NCBI GenBank assembly: GCA_017554105.1
Contig: JAFZIY010000019.1
Span: 62,001 to 126,000 of the forward strand
Origin: Prevotella sp.
Lineage (GTDB): Bacteria; Bacteroidota; Bacteroidia; Bacteroidales; Bacteroidaceae
DNA length: 64,000 nucleotides
Direction of reading: 5' to 3'
The translations under genes were made by a program, and so were the position numbers. This document shows, one piece after another, positions 1 to 7,849 of the stretch; within the stretch, counting starts at the first letter, position 1, and every line of letters starts with the position of its first letter. Under the pieces are notes generated by a model. It had not been told where the DNA came from. It searched no databases and saw only the letters and a list, made by a program, of their open reading frames with translations.

Positions 1-1094
1 TTCTGGGAGTTATATCTCTCGCATTTACATCTTGCTATAATTCGGAGCATGAGTTCCCAGACTATGAAGGAGGTACGACAGCCTATTTCGCATATCAGTT
101 CCCGGTACGTACGCTCATACTTGGCAACGACATTTATGACAATACGCTCGACAACAATCACAGATGTCGTATATGGGCAACAATGGGTGGTGCATATCAC
201 GGACGTGACGGATCAGTAAGTTTTGTTGTAGATGAGTCGCTATGCGACAACCTCTGGTTTGTTGATGATGGTGGAAACCCATCAGTTTTGGTGACTCCTA
301 TGCCATCAGACTATTATGAGCTTCTGTCCAACACCATTCCTTATAAGGGCGACACCCGCGGATATGTAGAGGTACAGTTCACGGATAAGTTCTTCCAGGA
401 CCCCAAGGCGATAGAGAACACATACGTCATTCCTCTTCGGATGACGGACGCAAAAGGCATCGACCATATTCTCACGGGCACACCTCGTGAAGGTCTTGAT
501 CCTTCTCGCACGAACACAGATGATTGGGATATTCTGGCAAAGGACTATGTGCTCTACTGCGTTAAGTATGTGAATCCATGGACGGGAAAATATATCCGCC
601 GTGGTGTTGACAATGTGACTGAGAACGGTTCGACCACACAGATTGTGCGCAAGGATTTCTCACTTGTCAACTCTGACCTTGAGCATTACACGGAAAATCC
701 AGTGAACGCAAACGATGAGGTATGCGGTATTACTACCAAGAACATGACACAGGCTATATTCCCTGTATCGTTCAAGACCTCTGGTGCTTCCATTTCTTGT
801 AACCTCATACTTACGTTCAGCGGCAATACATGTACCATATCCACTGACGACGAGAACGTGACTGTCACTGGTTCTGGTGAATTCATTGTCAAAGGAACTG
901 AGCGTCCTGAGTACAAGGACTATCAGTGGGGTAGCAATAATGGACAGCCTGTTCAGCGTGACATTCTCCGTCTGGCCTACGATGTGAACTTCGAGAGCAA
1001 GAACATACAGGTGTCAACGGCTGATACTCTTGTTGTTCAGACTCGTGAGTCAAACAAGAAAGAATTCTTCTCACCAAAATACGTTAAAGAATAG
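1..1094 (+). CDS. DUF1735/DUF5627-type lipoprotein, 5'-truncated by the window edge
   Basis: The reading frame is open from base 3, so the gene starts upstream of the window; an internal ATG at 183 is not the true start. The visible N-terminus contains a lipobox ending in FTSC (Cys codon at 33-35) followed by EFPDYEGGTTAYFAYQ, which I recognise from DUF1735/DUF5627 lipoproteins of Bacteroidetes polysaccharide loci. Later hallmarks include DYVLYCVKYVNPW and RRGVDNVTE. Such proteins are thought to be outer-membrane glycan-binding partners encoded next to SusC/SusD pairs; the SusC/D genes presumably lie upstream. The stop is 11 bp before the next gene, so the two are almost certainly co-transcribed. 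Family assignment is from memory of conserved motifs; glycan specificity (xylan) is inferred from the neighbours. Confidence 0.8.
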   Translation, partial: LGVISLAFTSCYNSEHEFPDYEGGTTAYFAYQFPVRTLILGNDIYDNTLDNNHRCRIWATMGGAYHGRDGSVSFVVDESLCDNLWFVDDGGNPSVLVTPMPSDYYELLSNTIPYKGDTRGYVEVQFTDKFFQDPKAIENTYVIPLRMTDAKGIDHILTGTPREGLDPSRTNTDDWDILAKDYVLYCVKYVNPWTGKYIRRGVDNVTENGSTTQIVRKDFSLVNSDLEHYTENPVNANDEVCGITTKNMTQAIFPVSFKTSGASISCNLILTFSGNTCTISTDDENVTVTGSGEFIVKGTERPEYKDYQWGSNNGQPVQRDILRLAYDVNFESKNIQVSTADTLVVQTRESNKKEFFSPKYVKE

Positions 1095-1105
1095 GAGACA
1101 AGAAT

Positions 1106-2758
1106 ATGAAAAAGTTTTTTAGAAACGGTCTCATAATGTTGGCTGCAGGGGCACTTGCGGTTTCCTGTGCCGACTATAATGTGACAGACGATTTCAGAGC
1201 CGAGGCCGACCCATCGTTCGTGGAGCCTTACAAGGACTTGGGACCTATAAAGTCTTATATCAACAGAGAGCAGTATCCTAACCTGTCTCTCGGTGCTACG
1301 CTCAAGGCGACGGATTTCAACAAGCAGGAGTTGGCTCATGCTGCGGCAATCACTAACTTCGACAATGTCACTTTCGGAACCTCTCTGATGTCGGGTACCA
1401 TCGTCAATTCCAAGGGTGTGATGAACTTCCTTGATATGAGCGACCTTCTCGACCATGTGGAGGAGATTGGTGCCGAGGTGTTCGGCAGCCCTATCGTTGC
1501 CAATGCCAATCAGGCTGACGAGTGGCTGAAGTATCTCACTTCTCCTATTGAGATTCCTGTTGATTATGTTGAGGGGAAGACAGTTAACTTCAACGAAATG
1601 AGTGTTGGAGATTACACAGGTACTGTGGAAAAGGGTAAGGCTGCTATTGTCAAATATGACGATCAGAACGTGCTTAGAATCGGTACTGCGGCTAATGTCC
1701 GCATCATTGAGGGTTTCGAGGTTGACCCGCTTGCCATATACACCGTTACATTCTGGGCAAAGGCAGACAAGGACATTACCTATAATGTAAACTTCTCTGG
1801 CAACAAAGTCGATGGATCCTATCTTCAAGGAAAGTGGCAGTTAAAGGCCGGTAAGTGGACAAAGGTTGTTGTGGAATCTCAAAGTGCACCGGACGTGACG
1901 GATGGTTACCTGAGAATTGACAATGACAAGGCTGGTGTAATGTATATCCAAAAGGTAGAGGTAGGCTACATGCCTGACAACCACCGTCCACAGACAGAAG
2001 AAGAGGTAAATGATACAATTCATCATGCTATCAAGGCATGGTGCGATGGTCTGATGAAGATCAACAAGGGACGTATCACATCGTTCGACCTCATCGACGA
2101 GCCTCTCGACACTAAGACACTCGAGAGCGGCCTCTACGATCTCAAACATTCCACCGATAAGATTTTCTGGCAGGACATCTTCGGAAGCGAGAACTATGCT
2201 CCTGTTGTTTCAAAGACTGCAAGTGAGGCATTCGTAAAGTATGAAGGTGACCCATCTGAACTGTTGTTCTTCATCAGTGAGTCTGGTCTTGAAGAAACCA
2301 AGAAGATAGAGAGTCTCAACTACTGGATAGGTATCTGGGAAGGAAATGGCGCTAAGATTGACGGTATCAATGCCAAGGTGAATCTTTTCTACAGCGAGGA
2401 TCCCGCAACACAGGCAGACAACGAGGCGTCTCTGAACACTCTCCTTGATAATCTTGCAGCCACAGGTAAACTGATACGCCTGTCTAACTTCGACATCAAG
2501 TATAAGGATGCCGAGGGCAACAATGTGGCAGCAAAGGACATCACTGCAGAGCAGCGTCAGAAACTCGCTGACTACTATGCTAAAGTCATCAGGAGTTACA
2601 TGAGCAAGATTCCAAATGAGAAGCAGGCAGGCATATGCAAGGGCAACATGGTTGACACAAACGACCCTGTAGGTCTCTGGGCTGTTGACAAAAATAGCAA
2701 GGACTGGGTGCGTACAGCCACCTACAAGGCATTCTGTGATGCTCTCAGTGGGGAATAA
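1106..2758 (+). CDS. GH10-like lipoprotein with inserted CBM, probably catalytically dead
   Basis: 550 aa. A lipoprotein signal ends at Cys21 (AVSC). The fold looks like a GH10 xylanase split by an inserted carbohydrate-binding module (about residues 150-290, CBM4/9-like: TVTFWAKADKD, GKWTKVVVESQ). The acid/base motif is recognisable as FDLIDEP (Glu332; usual VVNEP), but the nucleophile motif, usually [IL]SELD or ITELD, reads RLSNFD, so the nucleophile Glu is Asn461. The usual HTLVWH strand is also replaced (VFGSPIVANA, about 125-134). I therefore infer a surface xylan-binding protein built on a GH10 scaffold rather than an enzyme. An AGGAGA ribosome-binding sequence precedes the ATG, and the gene follows the DUF1735 lipoprotein by 11 bp. 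A distant GH10 with altered catalysis cannot be fully excluded. Confidence 0.8.
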   Translation: MKKFFRNGLIMLAAGALAVSCADYNVTDDFRAEADPSFVEPYKDLGPIKSYINREQYPNLSLGATLKATDFNKQELAHAAAITNFDNVTFGTSLMSGTIVNSKGVMNFLDMSDLLDHVEEIGAEVFGSPIVANANQADEWLKYLTSPIEIPVDYVEGKTVNFNEMSVGDYTGTVEKGKAAIVKYDDQNVLRIGTAANVRIIEGFEVDPLAIYTVTFWAKADKDITYNVNFSGNKVDGSYLQGKWQLKAGKWTKVVVESQSAPDVTDGYLRIDNDKAGVMYIQKVEVGYMPDNHRPQTEEEVNDTIHHAIKAWCDGLMKINKGRITSFDLIDEPLDTKTLESGLYDLKHSTDKIFWQDIFGSENYAPVVSKTASEAFVKYEGDPSELLFFISESGLEETKKIESLNYWIGIWEGNGAKIDGINAKVNLFYSEDPATQADNEASLNTLLDNLAATGKLIRLSNFDIKYKDAEGNNVAAKDITAEQRQKLADYYAKVIRSYMSKIPNEKQAGICKGNMVDTNDPVGLWAVDKNSKDWVRTATYKAFCDALSGE

Positions 2759-2763
2759 TAAAT

Positions 2764-2822
2764 AAGGAGTTAGGAGTTAAGGAGCATCACTCCTAAACTC
2801 CTAAACTCCTAAACTCCTAAGA
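2764..2822 (+). repeat. GGAGTTA / CTCCTAAA short tandem array forming a hairpin
   Basis: Immediately after the stop of the GH10-like gene, GGAGTTA heptamers (2764-2783) face CTCCTAAA octamers (2789-2820) across a short loop, so the transcript could form a long stem. It belongs to the same class of short arrays as those at 35488, 37138, 53065 and 53506. Confidence 0.75.
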
Positions 2823-2886
2823 ATAAACTATAATTACCTAAATTATATATTCATTCTATTTATTTATTAATCTAAATGTTTCTATT

Positions 2887-5205
2887 ATGAAGAAATTACT
2901 TACACTTATCGCCCTCTTGGCTTGTTTCATGGGGGCAAAGGCTGAGTGGGTAGAAGATTATTCTATCAACTACTCCACTTACAGCGGTTTCCCATTCTAT
3001 GTAATGGGTTATGTACCTGAGTGGGTAGACGGTGTCATGACCGACTACGGTGCAATGTTTTCCTACAAGACCGATTCTGAAATGGAAGAGTATGAATTTA
3101 AAGATGGTGAGTCTGAAGTTGGTACAGTTCTTACTCAAGCTGGAGTTACTTACCACAAGATTCAATTAGCTTCTGCTAGTTGGCATCAGTATTTCATTGC
3201 AGACGGAGTCCCTACCGAGGTTGGCGGTTCTTACACTGTGAAGGCACTTGTTCGTGCTTCAGAAACTGTTACTATCAACGTCAACATGGGTTGGGGTTGG
3301 GGTGACGGTGAAAGCAAAGGTGCTTCAGTTACAATCCCCGGAGGTACTGAGTTCCAAGAGGTTGAGTGGGAGTACAGCGAGATTGGCGGTGCTTCTTGTA
3401 ACCTCGTTGCCCAGCCAGGTGGTTCTACAGCAACCATCGAGTGGAAGAGCCTTACCGTTGGTCACAACCAGAAGGCACAGCGTCCAGTAGTATGGCAGGA
3501 GTGGCTGAACAGTGATGGCCAGCCGTTCGTCATGGATGGAACCTCAACAAACACCAAGTATATGGGTGATGCTGAGTTTGGTGCTTGGCCAAGTTGGTCT
3601 CTTGAGGAGACTGATGGTATCAACATCAACTGGAGAGGTGACCGCACTGGTGAAATCTGTGCATGGAGTTTGACCATGGGTCGCAATGCAGGTGACACAG
3701 GAGAAGATGGATCTGCAGACGGTAGAGCACGTCCATATCCTGCTGACATCGAGTTGGAACCAGGCACTACCAACCACGTGTTTGCTGTTCATGCTGATCA
3801 AATCGCGAAAATCGATGACGATAATTCTATCCAGTGGTCTAACCAGTTCTGGATTCAGTCTCCACAAGGTTGGAAAGAAGGCTCACAGATTAGGATAAAG
3901 TTCCGCTATAAGGCAGAGATTCCTGCCAAGGCTGCGACTCAGATTCACAAGCAGCATCCATCTGATTACTTGCATTGGCAGGGTGTTGGTGACGTGAACT
4001 TCACCACAGAGTGGCAGCAGTTTGACAAGACCATCACATTTGATGGAAGTCAGGCTACTGGTTGGTCTCTCGCATTCAACCTGTGTGCAGAGTCAACGGT
4101 TGACAGTCCTCAGGATCCTAATATATTCTATTTCGACGACCTTTCTTGGGAGACCATGAAACTCGACGAGGGTTACTTCGTTGCAGGTTGCAACACTATC
4201 GAAGGTCTTGAGTACGACTTAGACAATGCCATTGAGTTCGAAGAAGGCGAAGACTGGGACGAAGCACCTTGCTTAGTTGCTACTGTCGGTGCGAAAGACG
4301 CATACGTTAATCAGATTATGGTTTCTACTGTCCGTGGTAACGATGCAGCATTCAAGAGCAATACATTGAAGATTGATGGTGCGGTTTCTTTGGATGATCA
4401 AAAAGATTGGATATACACGTACGCAGCACAAAGCATGGCTAAGATTTCTCTCCCAGCCCAGGGTATCTGGAAAGTCTATCTTGACCCAGACTACACATCA
4501 ATGGCATTCGAAATGCTCGAGGGTACAGAAATTGTGTACGACGATATCGTTACTAACACATCAGAGATTGTTGTGAATGGTCAAGAGAGAGAGCCGACTG
4601 CTACTGAACAGCCTGCTGATGAGGAGGCTGGAACACCTGCTGGTACAGGTCAGGCATGGGACAACCAGTTCTGGATTGTTGCTAACCGCGAGCTTGATGC
4701 TGGTGAGGAAACTGTTCTCAAGTTCAAGTATAAGGCTTCTAAGGCTGCTAAGGTTTCTACACAGTGTCACGCTGCCCCAGGTAGTTATATCCATTGGGGT
4801 GCTATCGGTGATGTAAACTTCACAGAGGAGTGGCAGGACTTCTCGGTAGATTTCACTATTCCTAACGAATGTGCCGGTAAGGGTATGAAGTCTATCGCAT
4901 TCAACATGGCTGAAATCAAGGAGGCTTGCGATTATGAGCTCAAGGACTTCCAGTGGTATCTGAAGAACGAAGCTGCCAATGCTGAAGGCAAGACACCAGA
5001 GAATCTGATCAATGCAACTGGTACAACTAACTTCGTTAAGAAGGAAGGTGCAACCTCATCTCCAGTTACAGTTGGTATCGAAACCGTACTTGATAACAGT
5101 GGCAGAAAGGGCAATGGCGCTATCTACAACATAGCCGGCCAGCGCGTAACCAAGGATTACAAGGGCATTGTGATCAAGGATGGCAAGAAGTATATTTCTA
5201 GATAA
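2887..5205 (+). CDS. Secreted multi-CBM protein with C-terminal sorting-like tail
   Basis: 772 aa with a signal peptide (MKKLLTLIALLACFMGAKA). No catalytic domain is recognised. Two internal repeats are visible by eye: residues about 314-403 and 590-676 share NQFWI, KF(R/K)YKA, HW, GDVNFT and EWQ(Q/D)F, typical of jelly-roll carbohydrate-binding modules. A third related module probably spans about 75-193 (SYTVKALVRASETVTINVN). The last 30 residues (IYNIAGQRV ... DGKKYISR) resemble the C-terminal domains that direct type IX secretion or surface attachment in Bacteroidetes. It lies 128 bp downstream of the GH10-like lipoprotein and is followed by a strong terminator, so it is the likely last gene of this transcription unit. 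A xylan-binding scaffold is the simplest guess; a novel catalytic domain in 200-310 or 420-555 cannot be excluded. Confidence 0.7.
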   Translation: MKKLLTLIALLACFMGAKAEWVEDYSINYSTYSGFPFYVMGYVPEWVDGVMTDYGAMFSYKTDSEMEEYEFKDGESEVGTVLTQAGVTYHKIQLASASWHQYFIADGVPTEVGGSYTVKALVRASETVTINVNMGWGWGDGESKGASVTIPGGTEFQEVEWEYSEIGGASCNLVAQPGGSTATIEWKSLTVGHNQKAQRPVVWQEWLNSDGQPFVMDGTSTNTKYMGDAEFGAWPSWSLEETDGININWRGDRTGEICAWSLTMGRNAGDTGEDGSADGRARPYPADIELEPGTTNHVFAVHADQIAKIDDDNSIQWSNQFWIQSPQGWKEGSQIRIKFRYKAEIPAKAATQIHKQHPSDYLHWQGVGDVNFTTEWQQFDKTITFDGSQATGWSLAFNLCAESTVDSPQDPNIFYFDDLSWETMKLDEGYFVAGCNTIEGLEYDLDNAIEFEEGEDWDEAPCLVATVGAKDAYVNQIMVSTVRGNDAAFKSNTLKIDGAVSLDDQKDWIYTYAAQSMAKISLPAQGIWKVYLDPDYTSMAFEMLEGTEIVYDDIVTNTSEIVVNGQEREPTATEQPADEEAGTPAGTGQAWDNQFWIVANRELDAGEETVLKFKYKASKAAKVSTQCHAAPGSYIHWGAIGDVNFTEEWQDFSVDFTIPNECAGKGMKSIAFNMAEIKEACDYELKDFQWYLKNEAANAEGKTPENLINATGTTNFVKKEGATSSPVTVGIETVLDNSGRKGNGAIYNIAGQRVTKDYKGIVIKDGKKYISR

Positions 5206-5230
5206 ATATCCTTTGTCACTATAATAAAAG

Positions 5231-5263
5231 TAACCCTCCCGACCTCGGGAGGGTTATTTTTTT
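5231..5263 (+). terminator. Intrinsic terminator after the multi-CBM gene
   Basis: A 12-bp stem (TAACCCTCCCGA / TCGGGAGGGTTA) with a 2-nt loop is followed by a run of T residues, 25 bp after the stop codon. Confidence 0.9.
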
Positions 5264-5267
5264 CATT

Positions 5268-5367
5268 CCCCTCCTAAGTTAGGAGGGGTCAGGGGAGGTC
5301 TGAACAAATAAAGAATACTTTATATACAGACCCCACCCCAACCCCTCCCCTTGAGGGGCGGGGAGTC
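5268..5367. repeat. Two GC-rich palindromic repeats
   Basis: Copy 1 (5268-5305) carries CCCCTCCTAAGTTAGGAGGGG then AGGGGAGGTCTGAAC. Copy 2 (5329-5367) carries GACCCCACCCC, CCCCTCCCC and GGGGCGGGGAGTC. Each has a hairpin core with a C-rich flank. Related copies occur at 5547, 6039, 21253, 21331, 39625, 39724 and seven times in the suf region. Together with the 22-bp array (5378-5509) and a third copy (5547-5588) they fill the 467-bp gap 5206-5672, which holds no other gene. Confidence 0.85.
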
Positions 5368-5377
5368 CTGCTATTAT

Positions 5378-5509
5378 TGACCAATCCTGCCAGGTTTACT
5401 CAGCAATCCTGGCAGGTTTACTGACCAATCCTGCCAGGTTTACCGAGTAAATTCGCCGAAATTACTCTGCAAATTCGCCGAAATTGGTGAGTAAATTCGC
5501 CGAAATTAC
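5378..5509. repeat. Six-unit tandem array with exact 22-bp period
   Basis: Units start at 5378, 5400, 5422, 5444, 5466 and 5488, each 22 bp. Units 1-3 carry the core AATCCTGCCAGG (unit 2 CCTGGCAGG) and end GTTTAC. Units 4-6 carry the dyad core AATTCGCCGAA and end AATTAC or AATTGG. Most units begin TGA, CGA or TCA. There are no unique spacers, so it is not a CRISPR array. Related arrays are at 46288-46375 and 63819-63884. Confidence 0.85.
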
Positions 5510-5546
5510 TTTTCAACAGCATAGGTCTCCGCATCCCATAGCAGTT

Positions 5547-5588
5547 GACTCCCCGCCCCTTTTAGGGGAGGGGCAGGGGTGGGGTGTC
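5547..5588. repeat. GC-rich palindromic repeat, left flank of the DUF559 gene
   Basis: It begins GACTCCCCGCCCC, passes through TTTTAGGGGAGGGGCAGGGG and ends TGGGGTGTC. Its reverse complement matches the copy at 6039-6078 almost throughout, so the pair forms an inverted repeat around the DUF559 gene. Confidence 0.85.
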
Positions 5589-5672
5589 CTGCAGTTATAG
5601 AAGTACTATATGATATCTTTTCTATTCATGCAATAACTTTCCTCTTTTACGCGTTATAGATAAAACAAACCT

Positions 5673-6065
5673 ATGCACTACAACAAAGCCAAGGCTAACG
5701 CTGCCGAACAGAAAGACCAACGCAGGACTCTGCGCAGCAATATGACTCCCGCTGAAGCGACACTCTGGCGAGCAATAAAAGGACGCGGTGCTGGTGGATT
5801 GAAGTTCCGTCGTCAACAGGGTATTGGACCGTTTGTTCTTGACTTCTACTGTCCTGAACGGCGGTTGTGTGTTGAGTTAGACGGTAGTTCTCACGACTAC
5901 CGATATGATTACGACGAGCAACGCACTGCCTATCTCCGCGAGCAGGGAATCCGAGTGGTACGCTTCAGCAATGAACAGGTGTTCCATGCTATAAATGATG
6001 TCGTGGATGAGATTGTACGTGTGGCAAGAGAAGATATAGACCCCACCCCAAACCCCTCCCCTTGA
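5673..6065 (+). CDS. DUF559 (endonuclease-like) protein between inverted palindromic repeats
   Basis: 130 aa. The sequence has the DUF559 hallmarks: RRTLRSNMTPAEATLWRAIK, GLKFRRQQGIGPFVLDFYCP, LCVELDGSSHD, and GIRVVRFSNEQV. DUF559 belongs to the PD-(D/E)xK nuclease superfamily and resembles very-short-patch repair endonucleases; the likely metal and catalytic residues are the Asp of VLDFYCP and the Glu-Leu-Asp of CVELDG. No secretion signal. The last codons (PTPNPSP and the TGA stop) are supplied by the GC-rich repeat at 6039-6078, and a second, inverted copy lies 84 bp upstream. It separates two xylan-degradation genes and has no obvious functional link with them. Whether it acts on the repeats is unknown. 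Confidence 0.85.
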   Translation: MHYNKAKANAAEQKDQRRTLRSNMTPAEATLWRAIKGRGAGGLKFRRQQGIGPFVLDFYCPERRLCVELDGSSHDYRYDYDEQRTAYLREQGIRVVRFSNEQVFHAINDVVDEIVRVAREDIDPTPNPSP

Positions 6066-6078
6066 GGGGCGGGGAGTC
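6039..6078. repeat. GC-rich palindromic repeat, right flank of the DUF559 gene
   Basis: It runs GACCCCACCCC through CCCCTCCCC to GGGGCGGGGAGTC. It overlaps the 3' end of the DUF559 gene, encodes its last residues and supplies the stop codon. The remaining 6079-6345 holds no gene, only the promoter-like box before the esterase. Confidence 0.85.
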
Positions 6079-6300
6079 CCCTGTATATAATTCACCGAAC
6101 TTACGTTATTTACAGGTGATAATTCAAGCACGGAGCTGCTTGACCTCCGTTTACTCCGTTCCTCCGTGAGATATTAATTTGCGTTACATTATCGTTAAAT
6201 ATCTGCGACAGATGTTAATTCTCTCATATTACTCGCTCGTGTGTAACCTACGATAAAGAAATAGGGATTTTTTTTTTGATGATAATCAAAATATTTGTTG

Positions 6301-6309
6301 TACCTTTAC
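6301..6309 (+). promoter_or_regulatory. Promoter-like box TACCTTTAC
   Basis: A near-match to the Bacteroidetes -7 element TAnnTTTG, 37 bp before the esterase start, in an AT-rich tract. Confidence 0.5.
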
Positions 6310-6345
6310 ACCCGAAAATAATAACTCTAAAATATCAGATTCTTT

Positions 6346-7839
6346 ATGAAAAAATTTACTTTGTTAATAGCGGGATTATTAATGCTAACGGCAACCCTTG
6401 AAGTTAAAGCCGATGTGGACCCTAATTTCTACATCTACATTTGCTTCGGACAGTCGAATATGGAGGGCAATGCCCAATGGGAAGCTCAGGATGTGGGTAA
6501 TGTTGACCCACGCTTCCAGATGTTGGCTACCTGCAACTTCACCAGTCCTAGTCGCACCATGGGCAACTGGTACACGGCAACGTGCCCTATTGTCAGCCCA
6601 CAGGGGAAACTGGGGCCCACAGACTACTTCGGTCGCACTATGGTAGCCAATCTTCCCTCCGACCATAAGGTCGGCGTCATTGCTGTGGCAATGGGTGGCA
6701 GTCCTATCGAGATGTTCGACAAGGACTTGTATCAGCAGAAGATGGCTGATAACCCCAACGAGTGGTGGGTAACGTTAGCGAACATGTACTACGGCGGCAA
6801 TCCCTACGGTCGCATCATCGAGATGGCGAAGAAAGCACAGCAGGTAGGTGTCATCAAGGGCATCCTGCTGCATCAGGGTGAGTCGAACAATGGCGACGAG
6901 AATTGGCCTGGGATGGTGAAGAAAATCTATAGAGATATGCTGCATGACTTAGGTCTCAAAGCGTCGGAAGTTCCCATCTTTGTCGGTGAGACGGAGTATG
7001 AGAACATGGGTGGCGGCTGCTCTTGGCATAATCATGTTGTTGCTAAAATACCTGATGTTATTCCTACCGGTCATGTGGTTTCTGCCGAGGGCATTCCTGG
7101 CAATGGCACCGACCCCTGGCACTTCTCTGCCGAGGGCTATCGTATCTTCGGCAGGCGCTATGCCGAGAAGGTGCTTGACGTGATGAACCATCCTGAACTC
7201 TATACCAAAGACTACACCATCGACGAGCGTCTGACTGGCATGCCGAAAGACATAGCCAATAAGACATTTGCTATCGTCAACGAGGCAGAGCATACGGCTT
7301 TCTACTGCCCGTCTGGTCAGCAAATGGCCGAAGGCGATTTCAAGACTGCCTTGGATTTCTCCAATGAGGGATATCTATTCAGACTGGGAAAAATCTCTGG
7401 TGGCAACTCCTTTAAACTTATCACCCCTAATGACGAAGTTTATAAGGTGGATGGTGAAATTGCCTACCTTAACTCACAGGCTGCTGACGGCACTTGCTGC
7501 TTCTTCAACGGACTGAATGGTCAGAAAGGCTATGACATTCCTAATGGCGCAGTGTGGATTGCTGAGTATGTTGAGGGCAAAGGATGGAGTATGAAGAATG
7601 TCGGAACAGGCAAGTATCTTAAGGATTCCGCTCATCCTGCCATGTATGACGAGCCCACCTATTTCACTTTCTGCACGTTGAAGGAAGCCACGTCGGGCTT
7701 GAGTGAAGTGGGTATAACAAACCACGAAAATCGTGTTGTTGCCACAGGATGGTTCACTCTGGATGGCCGCAAACTCAATGGCAAACCTGCTCAGAGTGGC
7801 CTGTATATCTTTAATGGTAAGAAGGTAGTGATAAAATAA
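6346..7839 (+). CDS. Secreted acetylxylan-esterase-like protein (CE6/SASA type) with sorting-like tail
   Basis: 497 aa with a signal peptide (cleavage near KADVD). The N-terminal about 285 residues are an SGNH-type sialate-O-acetylesterase/CE6 domain: [11 protein letters not shown] with nucleophile Ser37, a glycine-rich oxyanion segment VAMGGSP, the conserved HQGES (176-180) and the Asp256-x-x-His259 motif in DPWHFSAEGYR. CE6 enzymes remove acetyl groups from xylan. Residues about 290-450 form an unidentified domain, and the C-terminus (GLYIFNGKKVVIK) is a type-IX-like sorting tail. It lies 10 bp before a GH10 xylanase, so the two are co-expressed, and it is paralogous to the CE6 half of the fusion at 13679. 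Substrate is inferred from context. Confidence 0.85.
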   Translation: MKKFTLLIAGLLMLTATLEVKADVDPNFYIYICFGQSNMEGNAQWEAQDVGNVDPRFQMLATCNFTSPSRTMGNWYTATCPIVSPQGKLGPTDYFGRTMVANLPSDHKVGVIAVAMGGSPIEMFDKDLYQQKMADNPNEWWVTLANMYYGGNPYGRIIEMAKKAQQVGVIKGILLHQGESNNGDENWPGMVKKIYRDMLHDLGLKASEVPIFVGETEYENMGGGCSWHNHVVAKIPDVIPTGHVVSAEGIPGNGTDPWHFSAEGYRIFGRRYAEKVLDVMNHPELYTKDYTIDERLTGMPKDIANKTFAIVNEAEHTAFYCPSGQQMAEGDFKTALDFSNEGYLFRLGKISGGNSFKLITPNDEVYKVDGEIAYLNSQAADGTCCFFNGLNGQKGYDIPNGAVWIAEYVEGKGWSMKNVGTGKYLKDSAHPAMYDEPTYFTFCTLKEATSGLSEVGITNHENRVVATGWFTLDGRKLNGKPAQSGLYIFNGKKVVIK

Positions 7840-7849
7840 AAATTTAAAT

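Noticed and set aside
5378-5509. Possible CRISPR array
   Set aside because: Units are contiguous with a 22-bp period and no unique spacers, and no cas genes are present.
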